Origin: Shimia sp051201625
GTDB taxonomy: Bacteria; Pseudomonadota; Alphaproteobacteria; Rhodobacterales; Rhodobacteraceae
Direction: 5' to 3'
Assembly: GCF_051201625.1 (NCBI RefSeq)
Contig: NZ_CP179203.1
Span: 2,666,001 to 2,730,000, forward strand
DNA: 64,000 nt
Shown here piece after piece: positions 34,980 to 43,774 of the stretch. The notes below the pieces were generated by a model that saw nothing but the letters and a program-made list of their open reading frames with translations, ran no database searches and was not told the origin of the DNA. Position numbers and translations under genes: made by a program. Within the stretch, counting starts at the first letter, position 1. Each line of letters starts with the position of its first letter.

Positions 34980-35766
34980 GGCGCCAAAAACAGTAATTTT
35001 TCGCGGTGGTGGCTTTGCGCCCAAATCGCGCCGCTGGGTTGGTGTGTTGGTCTTCGTTCTGCTTATTCTTTTCGTTGAATGGGGCACACGGTCGGGCTGG
35101 ATATCTTCTCTGTCTCTACCGCGCCCCTCGGACGTGCTTGAGACATTCATCCAGCTTTACAACAGCGGGCTCCTCTTTAAACATTTGGGGCCCAGCCTAT
35201 CCCGGCTGGCTGTCGGTGCGATTATCGGCGCCAGTGTTGGGATTAGCGTTGGTATCCTGATCGGCCTGTTTTCTTATGTTCGGTCTGGACTTGTGCCACT
35301 GGTGGCGGCCATTTTCCCTATTCCCAAAATTGCACTCCTGCCACTGTTTATAATCTGGTTTGGCATCGGTGAAGGATCCAAATACGCGCTTATTGCTTTT
35401 GGTACCTTCACCCCGACGGTGGTGGCAACTTACGGCGCAGTTGATAACGTGGACCGCACGCTGATCCGCATGGGGCAAAGCTTTGGCCTGTCATGGTGGT
35501 CAATCGTACGCAAGATCGTCCTGCCGGGCGCCATGCCTGGGATTTTATCTGGCCTTAGGATCAGCCTTGCGATCGCTATCATTTTATTGGTTGCAGCTGA
35601 AATGCTTGGCGCGGAATACGGCATCGGGGCGTATATTCTTGAGGCGGGGTCGCTTTATGATCTTGAGCGGCTCTTCGCAGGTGTGGTTGTCCTATCCTTG
35701 CTGGGTGTACTCATCAGCGCCGTGATCGGCATTGCGGAGCGTCGATTGTTAGGCTGGCGCACATGA
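34972..35766 (+). CDS. ABC transporter permease (SsuC/TauC-like)
   Basis: 264 residues, six predicted helices. The cytoplasmic coupling loop carries the EAA-type motif (MGQSFGLSWWSIVRKIVLPG AMPGILSGL), and PIPKIALLPLFIIWFGIGE is characteristic of the SsuC/TauC family. It overlaps the ATPase gene by 8 bases and the oxidoreductase gene by 4 bases, so the three are translated together. Confidence 0.9.
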   Translation: MDKAPKTVIFRGGGFAPKSRRWVGVLVFVLLILFVEWGTRSGWISSLSLPRPSDVLETFIQLYNSGLLFKHLGPSLSRLAVGAIIGASVGISVGILIGLFSYVRSGLVPLVAAIFPIPKIALLPLFIIWFGIGEGSKYALIAFGTFTPTVVATYGAVDNVDRTLIRMGQSFGLSWWSIVRKIVLPGAMPGILSGLRISLAIAIILLVAAEMLGAEYGIGAYILEAGSLYDLERLFAGVVVLSLLGVLISAVIGIAERRLLGWRT

Positions 35767-36959
35767 TGCGGAAACCGGAATGTGACTATGATGTCGTAAT
35801 AGCAGGCGGTGGAGCAGGCGGTGTAGGTGCAGCTTTGGGGGCCGCAAAAGCGGGCGCGCGCGTCTTGCTTGTCGAAAAGTATGGCTTTCTTGGGGGCGCT
35901 GCAACCAACGCGCAGGTTCTGGCCTATTGCGGGTTCTTCCAACAAGGTTCAAAGCCGATCAAAGTGGTTGGCGGTGCCGCTGATTTGGTACTGGATGAAT
36001 TGCGCAAACTAGGCCTTGATTGCGAACCTTTTTCGTCACCGACCACGCTGAATTGGATTATTCTTTTGGAACCGGAGGCAGTTAAACTGGCACTGGACCG
36101 CGTCCTTGCCGACAATGGCGTCGAAGTTCTACTACACACGCGCATCGCGGCCGCCACGCGGACGGCTGACAAAATACAATCTGTCACGTTGGCCGGGATG
36201 GACGGCCGTACACGTGTCTCGGCTAAAAGCTTTGTTGATGCCACTGGCGATGCCAATTTGTCGCTGGTCGCAGGCGTGCCATGCCGTGTAGGCGATCTAG
36301 AGGGTAAACTGCAGGCGATTTCTGCTCCTGTTCGAATTGGCGGGCGAAACCAGAATGTGCCCATAGACCGCGAGGCGATCAAAGCGGCATTTAAATTCTA
36401 CACCGGTCTATGGCCCTCGGCCCGTGATGACGGTGGAATTTACACCGAAGTTCCGAACACGGGCGAAATGTGGTGGATGATGTTCGACCATCAACTGAGC
36501 GATCTAAGTTCTGGCAGTTTCTCACAAGCTGAGCGTGCTGCGCGCGAGGCGGCCCATGGTTATGTTGGGCTGTTACGCGCACATGTACCGGGGTTTGAGC
36601 GTGCCTATGTCGTACAAACAGGACCACAGATTGGCATTCGCGAAAGCCGGCATCCGGCCGCACGCTATGAATTGACCCATGAAGATCTGGCAACGGGTCG
36701 ACAACGCGAAGATGGCGTCGCAAAAGCGGCATGGCCGATGGAGGATCATACAACCCCTGGTCAACCAATCTACACCTCCGTGGGCGGAGATGGCTGGGCG
36801 TCTATCCCCTTGGACTCATTACGGGCAAAAGGCCTCGATAATCTTTATTTCGCGGGTCGTACAATCGGTGCCGACCCGCGCGCCTACGCGTCAATCCGGG
36901 TCATGGGAACAGCCTTCGCTACAGGCGACGCAGCAGGTCAGGCCGCGGCAGTTAATTGA
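35763..36959 (+). CDS. FAD-dependent oxidoreductase (FAD_oxidored family)
   Basis: 398 residues. The N-terminal dinucleotide fold YDVVIAGGGAGGVGAALGAA with the acidic end VEKYGFLGGAATN is followed by a SFVDATGDANLSLVAG segment and a C-terminal FAD motif NLYFAGRTIGADPRAYAS. The N-terminal GGAATNAQV matches the FAD_oxidored (fumarate-reductase-like) family. Translationally coupled to the ABC permease, it likely acts on the imported compound in the cytoplasm. Electron acceptor unknown. Last gene of the operon. Confidence 0.85.
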   Translation: MMRKPECDYDVVIAGGGAGGVGAALGAAKAGARVLLVEKYGFLGGAATNAQVLAYCGFFQQGSKPIKVVGGAADLVLDELRKLGLDCEPFSSPTTLNWIILLEPEAVKLALDRVLADNGVEVLLHTRIAAATRTADKIQSVTLAGMDGRTRVSAKSFVDATGDANLSLVAGVPCRVGDLEGKLQAISAPVRIGGRNQNVPIDREAIKAAFKFYTGLWPSARDDGGIYTEVPNTGEMWWMMFDHQLSDLSSGSFSQAERAAREAAHGYVGLLRAHVPGFERAYVVQTGPQIGIRESRHPAARYELTHEDLATGRQREDGVAKAAWPMEDHTTPGQPIYTSVGGDGWASIPLDSLRAKGLDNLYFAGRTIGADPRAYASIRVMGTAFATGDAAGQAAAVN

Positions 36960-37631
36960 TTGCCAAGCGGTTTCCTATTCCCCTTTGGAAGCCAAGATTG
37001 CTTCATTTTTCAAGAGTTCTCTCTCATTTGGGCCCACTGACCCATGGTCCAGGTTACGTGTAAGTGTGTATCGCTTAAAAGGTCTGTCAAGCTACACCAA
37101 CTCCAGTGCTGATATAATTCTTGCCGGTACTGGTGTTGCCGCTGCACTTTTCATTTTCTAGCTCTTGGTCGGAGAAAGCCACAAGACGGGCCTGAAGGAT
37201 CTGCCGAGTAAGACACTAGGCTGTCATTATTACGAGGCAATACCCCTGATGAATACGTCCGCGCCAAGTTTTTGAGGGAAAACACAGGCATTGTGTGACG
37301 TTGGTGAAGCATCTGAGTTTCGGGAATGGCCGCTTCCCGAGCAAGCCCAGTGTTGCCCCGCTGCGCTGCCACAGGGCCGCTTCGAGCGGATTTTTTTGAA
37401 AAGTCGTTGATTTTATCGCTGATGATCGAGATATGACATCAATGTTTTTCAGGTTTTTGATGCTCCCGCTCCCTTCTAACCAGTGGTGGACATCATCAGT
37501 TTGAGTTTTGTAAGTCTTCGAGTTGAAGTTGGCGCTCATGATCGGAGGCCAGCTTCTGTGGAAGGGCGTGCGATAGCTGCAAAAACCCATGCGTCCCGGC
37601 TGTGATTAGGACAATTTTTTATCTGTCCAGA
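36960..37631. other. Decayed region with duplicated small-gene fragment
   Basis: No intact gene. Bases 37108-37265 repeat, with substitutions and a premature TAG, the second half of the gene at 3238-3444 plus its 3' flank (GCTGATATAATTCTTG; GCCACAAGACGGGCCTGAA). The following 350 bases contain short minus-strand ORFs of no recognisable family. Confidence 0.5.
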
Positions 37632-38528
37632 TTATGCAACGACCTCATATCCAGCCGCCCTCATGACACGTGATAATTCAGCCCGCCCCTTCTTGGCCAT
37701 TTCAATCGGTGGATTGGCGACCGGATCTTGTTCAGCTTCTATGACGAACCAGCCTTCATAGCCCTTTGCCGCGAGAGCTTTGGCAATCGCCTCAAAATCA
37801 AGCGAGCCATCGCCAGGAACCGTAAATGCGCCCTTAATCACAGCATCCAAGAAACTCTCGCTTTTTCGGTTCAGCCCGTCCACAACGTCCTTACGGATGT
37901 CTTTTGCGTGGACGTGCCTGATCCGGGAGTAATGGTTTTCAATGACACGGAAATTGTCGCCGCCTGCAAAGGCCATATGTCCGGCATCAAACAGGAGCGG
38001 CACCGAGGAGTGTTTCATAAACATGTCCAACTCCGCCTCGGTTTCAACCGCTGCGGCCATGTGGTGATGATAGCTCAGCGGCATACCTTCAGCTGCACAC
38101 CAATCGGCAAAATCCGATACCTTGCGCCCGTAAGCGGCCATCTCGACCTCAGTCAGCTTCGGCTTTTGCGCCAAGGGTGTATTGCGTTCACCCTGAACCG
38201 AGCGCGCGGTTTCTCCGTAGACAATGCAAGGCGCACTGGCGGCCTTGAAGAACGCGTGCTGCTCCGCAATGCGGTCTTTCTCAAGCTCTATGTCTCCGTC
38301 CAACAGTAGCCCTGAGAACCAGCCGCCACAGACACAGAGTCTGTAACGATCAAGAATTGGGCCAAGTTCTTCCATGTTCATTGGAAAGCGGCGGCCGGTT
38401 TCCATGCCGGTCAGGCCAGCCTCCGCCGTTTGACGCAGACATTCATCAAGGCTGACGTCGTCTGACAGCTCGGCCAAATCGTCATTCCACCAGGCAATCG
38501 GTGCGATCCCCAGTTGTGCTTTCAGCAT
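37632..38528 (-). CDS. iolE: Myo-inosose-2 dehydratase-like sugar-phosphate-isomerase-fold protein
   Basis: 298 residues, TIM-barrel of the AP-endonuclease-2 type. IolE hallmarks are the start QLGIAPIAWWNDDLAELSDD, GLTGMETGRRFP, LSYHHHMAAAVE, LLFDAGHMAFAGGD and HVHAKDI. Together these give the Glu, Asp and His ligands of the metal site. The family dehydrates 2-keto-myo-inositol (inosose) to a diketo cyclohexane. The gene follows iolD by a few bases, so they form one minus-strand operon. Confidence 0.85.
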   Translation of the reverse strand: MLKAQLGIAPIAWWNDDLAELSDDVSLDECLRQTAEAGLTGMETGRRFPMNMEELGPILDRYRLCVCGGWFSGLLLDGDIELEKDRIAEQHAFFKAASAPCIVYGETARSVQGERNTPLAQKPKLTEVEMAAYGRKVSDFADWCAAEGMPLSYHHHMAAAVETEAELDMFMKHSSVPLLFDAGHMAFAGGDNFRVIENHYSRIRHVHAKDIRKDVVDGLNRKSESFLDAVIKGAFTVPGDGSLDFEAIAKALAAKGYEGWFVIEAEQDPVANPPIEMAKKGRAELSRVMRAAGYEVVA

Positions 38529-38531
38529 CGA

Positions 38532-40391
38532 TCAGACTCCCCGACGTTGTTTTGCGCGGAACGCTTCCTGACCCTTACGGGCTTCGCGGACGCTTTCACG
38601 TTCATTGATTTCTGGCACACCCACATACCAGTCGGCCCCGCCGGGAGTCCAAGTGTAGGCATCGGAATTGATGCAGATAACCGTGGTTCGATCGGTGGTC
38701 TGGGCCCATTCCATCGCCGCTTTAAGATCGGCCAAGCTGTCGCAATGGCGTGACAGAGCACCCATCGATTCTGCGTGTTTGGCGAAATCCACATGCAGCG
38801 GATCGTTCTTGTTCAACACCCGTGAATCTTTCAACAGGTTGTTAAAACCTGGCACGCCCATGCCCGTTTGCAAGCGATTGATGACGCCAAATCCACCGTT
38901 GTCGCAGACAACAACGATCATCTTGTGGCCCGACAGTACCGAGGAATAGATATCCGAGTTCATCAACATGTAAGATCCGTCACCGACCATGACGATCGGC
39001 GCACCGTCGCCATCCTTGGCCATGGCGTGGCCCCAGGCACCCGCAATCTCATAACCCATGCAGGAAAAGCCAAATTCGCAATCAAAAGTATTGGGTGCCT
39101 TTACGCGCCAGTTTTTGACTGTCTCACCTGGAAGGCCGCCAGCGGCCGTGACCATCGTGTCCTTGGCCGTCGCCGCATTATTTACAACCGCAATAATCTG
39201 CGCGTAACTGGGAATAGCCGCATCCGTGGGCGCCTGCCCCGCATCCAACATTGCATTCCACTCAGCGTAAAGCGCCTGCGCTTCTGACATGCGGGTTGCA
39301 TCACATATCCAGTCGCCCAAGGCGGCATCAAAGTCTGACAGGCTTTCCAATGCATCACCAACCACCGGCAACGACCGGTGTTTGCGGGCATCAAAACGCG
39401 CGGCATTAATGTTGATGAATTGGGTATCACGATTGAATGTCGTCCACGACCCAGTGGTAAAATCCTGTAGCCGCGTGCCAACGGCAATTACGACATCAGC
39501 ACCTTCGGCCAGTTTTTTGGCAGCGTCCGTGCCTTCAATGCCAAGTGGTCCGACATAAACGGGGTGATCATGCATCACTGCCCCTTTTCCTGCGATGGTT
39601 TCAGCCATCGGGATACCACGCGCCGATGCAAATTCGGCCAACGCCGCCGCAGCGCCGGAATAGCGCACGCCGCCGCCAGAGATGATCAACGGCTTCTTTG
39701 CGGTTTTTAGAAGTGCGGCCGCAGCTGCAACTTGATCGCGATCAGGGCGAGCGCGCGGAATTGCCCACACCGTTTCTTCAAAAAACTCGACTGGATAATC
39801 GTAAGCAATTTCCTGAATATCCTGTGGCAGCCCAATGAACGCAGGACCACAGTCAGCAGGATCCAGCATTGTTGCGATGGCTTGCGGCAGCGACGAAATG
39901 ATCTGCGCTGGGTGTATAATCCGGTCCCAGAACCGCGACACGGCGCGAAAGCTGTCATTTACGGTTGTGGACGGCTCTCCATAATGCTCGACCTGCTGCA
40001 ACACAGGGTCGGGCAGACGGTTAATATAGGTGTCACCCGAAATCAACAACACTGGCAGCCGGTTCGCATGTGCCACACTCGCGGCAGTCACCATATTGGT
40101 GGCACCCGGCCCAACGGACGTCGTTGCGATCATGATTTGACGGCGCAGTTTCGCCTTACCAAAGCCAATTGCAGCCAGCGCCATAGATTGTTCATTCTGG
40201 CCCCGCCACGTCGGCAGAACGTCTTGCACCTGTTCAAGCGCCTCAGACAGACACGTCACATTGCCGTGGCCGAAAATGCCAAAGACACCCGCAAAAAGCG
40301 GCACTTGGTCGCCATCAATTTCAGTATACTGATTGGTAAGATAGCGCACTATCGCCTGCCCAACGGTCAACCTAACTACATTTCCGGCCAT
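38532..40391 (-). CDS. iolD: 3D-(3,5/4)-trihydroxycyclohexane-1,2-dione acylhydrolase-like ThDP enzyme
   Basis: The start at 40391 is chosen because AGAGGGGAC lies just upstream; the longer frame from 40502 runs into the intergenic operator. About 619 residues in three ThDP-enzyme domains: PYR domain from RLTVGQAIVRYLTNQYTEID with a conserved glutamate, a central domain, and a PP domain with the ThDP/Mg motif GDGSYMLMNSD...CDNGGFG. VFGIFGHGNV near the start and YTWTPGGADWYVGVPEIN at the end are IolD hallmarks. It hydrolyses the ring dione to 5-deoxyglucuronate in inositol breakdown. Confidence 0.9.
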   Translation of the reverse strand: MAGNVVRLTVGQAIVRYLTNQYTEIDGDQVPLFAGVFGIFGHGNVTCLSEALEQVQDVLPTWRGQNEQSMALAAIGFGKAKLRRQIMIATTSVGPGATNMVTAASVAHANRLPVLLISGDTYINRLPDPVLQQVEHYGEPSTTVNDSFRAVSRFWDRIIHPAQIISSLPQAIATMLDPADCGPAFIGLPQDIQEIAYDYPVEFFEETVWAIPRARPDRDQVAAAAALLKTAKKPLIISGGGVRYSGAAAALAEFASARGIPMAETIAGKGAVMHDHPVYVGPLGIEGTDAAKKLAEGADVVIAVGTRLQDFTTGSWTTFNRDTQFININAARFDARKHRSLPVVGDALESLSDFDAALGDWICDATRMSEAQALYAEWNAMLDAGQAPTDAAIPSYAQIIAVVNNAATAKDTMVTAAGGLPGETVKNWRVKAPNTFDCEFGFSCMGYEIAGAWGHAMAKDGDGAPIVMVGDGSYMLMNSDIYSSVLSGHKMIVVVCDNGGFGVINRLQTGMGVPGFNNLLKDSRVLNKNDPLHVDFAKHAESMGALSRHCDSLADLKAAMEWAQTTDRTTVICINSDAYTWTPGGADWYVGVPEINERESVREARKGQEAFRAKQRRGV

Positions 40392-40447
40392 ATCGTCCCC
40401 TCTGAGAATCCAATCTACCTTCACAATGATTATTGACTGACAAGTCT

Positions 40448-40469
40448 TTTTGCAACAAGTATTGCAAAA
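40448..40469. promoter_or_regulatory. Perfect inverted repeat, probable operator
   Basis: TTTTGCAA - CAAGTA - TTGCAAAA, 8-bp arms with a 6-base centre, between the divergent iolD and aldehyde dehydrogenase genes (57 bases before iolD start, 86 before the ALDH start). A candidate binding site for the RpiR-type regulator encoded at 44922, by inference. Confidence 0.5.
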
Positions 40470-40554
40470 GGTTCTCTTGAAAGGAGGCATACTTGGGATC
40501 ACTTGGCATTGTCATTGACTGAACACGACAGATTAACATCAGCAAGGAAAACAA

Positions 40555-41985
40555 ATGTATCAGGATTTCGGCCTTTTTATTGCAGGCAACTGGGAACGCG
40601 GTGCGACAAACTCAACAGTCATTAGCCCAGTGACCGAAACCCCGCTTGGGGATGTGGCAACGGCCACGGCGGCCGATACAAAGCGCGCCATAGATGCTGC
40701 AGCCAGCGCATCAGCGCCTTTAAGCGAGATGGGTGGCTTTGCCCGCGCTGACGCATTGCACCGGATCGCAGATGAAATGACCGTACGCGCGGATCAGGCT
40801 GCGCGCATGATTTCGACTGAGACCGGCAAGCCTTTGGCCCAAGCGGGGCGCGAATGGGTACTCTCGGTGGATCAGTTCCGTTGGTACGCCGAAGAAGCAC
40901 GGAGAATTTATGGGCGCGTGGTGGAAAGTCGCGTCCCCGGTGGACGCTTTGAGATCACGAAAGAAGCTGTTGGGATTGTTGGCGCATTTACCGCATGGAA
41001 CTTCCCGGCGTCCCTGCCTGCGCGCAAGATTGCACCTGCGCTTGCGGCGGGCTGCCCAGTTGTTCTGCGCCCATCCTCGCAGACTCCGGGCGTGGCAATG
41101 GTGATGATTGATTGCATTCGCGCGGGTGGCTTGCCGGATGGTGCGGTGAACCTCGTGGTTGGATCGACCGCTGACACCTATGGCCCGATCATGGCTGACG
41201 CCCGCGTGCGCAAGGTTTCCTTGACCGGGTCAACACGTGTTGGGCAACGGATGATCCGCGATGCGGCCGAAACGGTTAAGAAAGTTTCCATGGAGTTGGG
41301 TGGCAACGCGCCCTGCATCATCTTTGAAGATGCCGATCTTGATGCCGCGCTGGACGCCTGTGTGCCATCGAAATTTGGAAATGCCGGTCAGGTCTGCGTC
41401 ACACCCGACCGCTTCTTCGTCCATGACAACCTGCATGATACTTTTGTGGCCGAATTCGCCAAGCGCGCTGCGGCGCTGATACTCGGCGACGGGCTAGACA
41501 ACAAAACCGAAATGGGCCCACTTATCAATGCGGGCCGCATGACCGAAGTAGATGCAATCGTGCAAGATGCCATTCGAGCGGGTGCCAAGCTGGAAACCGG
41601 CGGCAAACGCGCCACTGGTTTCAATTCGGGCCATTTCTATGAGCCGACAGTGCTCAGCAACGTAACTGACGATATGCGCGTCTTCGCCGAAGAAAACTTT
41701 GGCCCCATTGCCGCGATCAGCCGCTTTTACAGCGATGACGACATTTTAGCGCGCGCCAATGCGTCAACCATGGGTCTATCGGCTTACGCCTTTACCCGCA
41801 GTCCAGAACGCGCACGCCTCGCCACAGCGGCGCTGAAATCAGGCATGGTCGGGATCAATTCCTTTGCACTGGCCGCAAGCGAGGCACCGTTCGGTGGCAC
41901 CAACTATTCAGGCCTTGGCCGCGAAGGCGGCTCTGAAGGCATCGAAGATTACCTTGATACCAAACTGTCCCAGATCGTGTTTTGA
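40555..41985 (+). CDS. NAD(P)-dependent aldehyde dehydrogenase
   Basis: 476 residues covering the full ALDH fold. Conserved sites: AFTAWNFPASLPARKIAPAL, the oxyanion/cofactor loop LTGSTRVGQ, the general base glutamate in MELGGNAPCIIFEDAD and the catalytic cysteine in GNAGQVCVTPDRFF. It is closest in style to succinate-semialdehyde dehydrogenases, but the context (iolD/iolE opposite; aldolase downstream) suggests it oxidises an aldehyde released by the neighbouring aldolase. It starts the five-gene plus-strand operon; the next gene begins 9 bases after its stop. Confidence 0.9.
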   Translation: MYQDFGLFIAGNWERGATNSTVISPVTETPLGDVATATAADTKRAIDAAASASAPLSEMGGFARADALHRIADEMTVRADQAARMISTETGKPLAQAGREWVLSVDQFRWYAEEARRIYGRVVESRVPGGRFEITKEAVGIVGAFTAWNFPASLPARKIAPALAAGCPVVLRPSSQTPGVAMVMIDCIRAGGLPDGAVNLVVGSTADTYGPIMADARVRKVSLTGSTRVGQRMIRDAAETVKKVSMELGGNAPCIIFEDADLDAALDACVPSKFGNAGQVCVTPDRFFVHDNLHDTFVAEFAKRAAALILGDGLDNKTEMGPLINAGRMTEVDAIVQDAIRAGAKLETGGKRATGFNSGHFYEPTVLSNVTDDMRVFAEENFGPIAAISRFYSDDDILARANASTMGLSAYAFTRSPERARLATAALKSGMVGINSFALAASEAPFGGTNYSGLGREGGSEGIEDYLDTKLSQIVF

Positions 41986-41993
41986 AGGAACCT

Positions 41994-42806
41994 ATGATGC
42001 AAAAGAATAAGCTTAAACAGCTCTTGGCCGCAGGAAAGCCCGCGATGAACGGCTGGTGCTCCATTGGCAATCCCTTCACAGCCGAGATTATGGCCGCACA
42101 AGGCTATGACAGCGTGACAATCGACAATCAGCACGGTGCGCTGGATTATGGAGACGTCTTGACCATGTTGCAGGCCATGCACGCCTCGGATGCGACGCTC
42201 ATGGTCCGCGTACCATGGCGCGATCCAGGTTACATAATGAAGGCGCTGGACGCTGGGGCTTTGGGGATCATCTGTCCGATGGTCAACAACCGCGCCGAGG
42301 CCGAGGAATTCGTGTCCTTCATGCGCTACCCACCTCACGGGCAACGCAGCTTTGGCCCAACACGCGCGGCTGTTGCCATGCCTGGCTACGGCTTGGCCGC
42401 GAACGATGAGGTGCTCGCGCTGGCCATGATCGAAACCGCTGATGGTATGGCAAACCTTGACGAAATCGCCGCTACACCTGGGTTGGACGGCATCTATGTC
42501 GGCCCCGCAGATCTAACCTTGGGCACCCAAGAGGGCCGCTTGCCACCGGGATTGGACCGACAAGAACCCGAGATGATTGCCCTGATCAAACAGATCGCTC
42601 AGGCCTGCAAGGTGAATGGGATCACCGCCTGCTTGCATTGCGGAACGCCGGAGTACGCCGCACAGGCGATCGGCTGGGGATACAACCTGACCACCGTCAG
42701 CGGCGACTCGCGCCTACTGGCGGCAGCGGCTGGGGCCTCGGTCGCGGCATGGCGCAAGCTGAACGGGCGTGACACCGTTGCAGGTGATGACGGGGGGATG
42801 TATTGA
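41994..42806 (+). CDS. HpcH/HpaI-family class II aldolase
   Basis: The start at ATG 41994 is preferred over the in-frame TTG 41982 because AAGGAA lies between them. About 270 residues of a TIM barrel with family motifs NGWCSIGNPFTAEIMAAQGY, VTIDNQHGALDY, LMVRVPWRDPGYIMKALDAG (catalytic Arg) and GIYVGPADLTLG, and metal-binding Glu/Asp in MIETADGM. The family splits hydroxy-oxo acids retro-aldol fashion into pyruvate plus an aldehyde. That aldehyde could be the substrate of the upstream ALDH. Confidence 0.85.
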   Translation: MMQKNKLKQLLAAGKPAMNGWCSIGNPFTAEIMAAQGYDSVTIDNQHGALDYGDVLTMLQAMHASDATLMVRVPWRDPGYIMKALDAGALGIICPMVNNRAEAEEFVSFMRYPPHGQRSFGPTRAAVAMPGYGLAANDEVLALAMIETADGMANLDEIAATPGLDGIYVGPADLTLGTQEGRLPPGLDRQEPEMIALIKQIAQACKVNGITACLHCGTPEYAAQAIGWGYNLTTVSGDSRLLAAAAGASVAAWRKLNGRDTVAGDDGGMY

Positions 42807-43774
42807 TGACACATCTTCTTGTTGCTGGAAAATTACATCCAACAGGCGTCGCGCGTCTTGAAGTGCTGAAATCAGAGGGTGTTAAAGTCACCTATATCGA
42901 AGATATTGATGAGCCGAGCTATGCCGATCACATCGAGACAGCGGATGCTTTGGTCATTCGAACGCAGCCGATGTCGGCGGCAACCATCGCCCGTGCCGAG
43001 CGCCTGAAAATCGTTTCACGTCATGGCGTTGGATATGATGCAGTTGATTTCAATGCACTCAATGCGCGCGGCATTCCGCTAGCGATTGTAGGTGATGTGA
43101 ACTCGGTCTCGGTTGCAGAACAGGCGATGATGCAAATATTAGCCGGAGCCAAACAGGCAATCCGCGCAGACCGCGCAGTGCGTGATCTGGCGAAATGGGG
43201 CTGGCGTAACCAGTTGGAGCAGCGGGAGATTTCGGGCCGCAATCTGCTGATCATCGGATACGGTCGCGCTGGCCAAAAACTGGCACGGATGGCGGCGGGC
43301 TTTGACATGACTGTCCGTGCTTATGACCCCTATCTGCAATCTAAGGGCTGGCCTGATGGCCCTGTCAAACCGATCGACACGTTGGCTGATGCGTTGAAGT
43401 GGGCAGACTGTTTGTCGTTGCATGTGCCACGCGGAGACAAACCGCTGCTCGATGCCACCGCATTCGCCCAAATGAAACCCGGTATGATTATCGCGAACAC
43501 CGCGCGAGGCGGCGTGCTTTGCGAAACCGCATTGGCCGCCGCCTTGTCCGATGGACGTGTTCATGCCGTGGGTTTAGACGTTTTTGACGTCGAGCCACCA
43601 ACGCGCGAAATGGCGCTAGCCCATCATGACAATGCAATCCTGTCGCCCCATATCGCGGGGTTGACGGAAGAGGCTAGCGAACGCATGGCCTTGTCTTGCA
43701 TCGAAAACGCGATGGGTGCCTTGGACGGCACAATTGACCCGGAGTTGATCGTTAACAAAGAAGCACTGGAATGA
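42806..43774 (+). CDS. D-2-hydroxyacid dehydrogenase (phosphoglycerate dehydrogenase-like)
   Basis: The start at ATG 42806 overlaps the aldolase stop (TGATG); a TTG one codon earlier is less likely. About 322 residues. The NAD-binding motif IIGYGRAGQKLARMAAGFDM is followed by an acidic residue in YDP. Catalytic signatures are NTARGGVL (Arg), DVFDVEPPT (Glu) and LSPHIAGLTEEASERM (His). It should interconvert a 2-hydroxy acid and a 2-oxo acid, a fitting step before or after the HpaI-type aldolase. Confidence 0.85.
   Translation: MTHLLVAGKLHPTGVARLEVLKSEGVKVTYIEDIDEPSYADHIETADALVIRTQPMSAATIARAERLKIVSRHGVGYDAVDFNALNARGIPLAIVGDVNSVSVAEQAMMQILAGAKQAIRADRAVRDLAKWGWRNQLEQREISGRNLLIIGYGRAGQKLARMAAGFDMTVRAYDPYLQSKGWPDGPVKPIDTLADALKWADCLSLHVPRGDKPLLDATAFAQMKPGMIIANTARGGVLCETALAAALSDGRVHAVGLDVFDVEPPTREMALAHHDNAILSPHIAGLTEEASERMALSCIENAMGALDGTIDPELIVNKEALE

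Noticed and set aside
39732..40436. Plus-strand ORF of 234 codons opposite iolD
   Set aside because: Shadow of the well-supported iolD reading frame; no ribosome site or family pattern.
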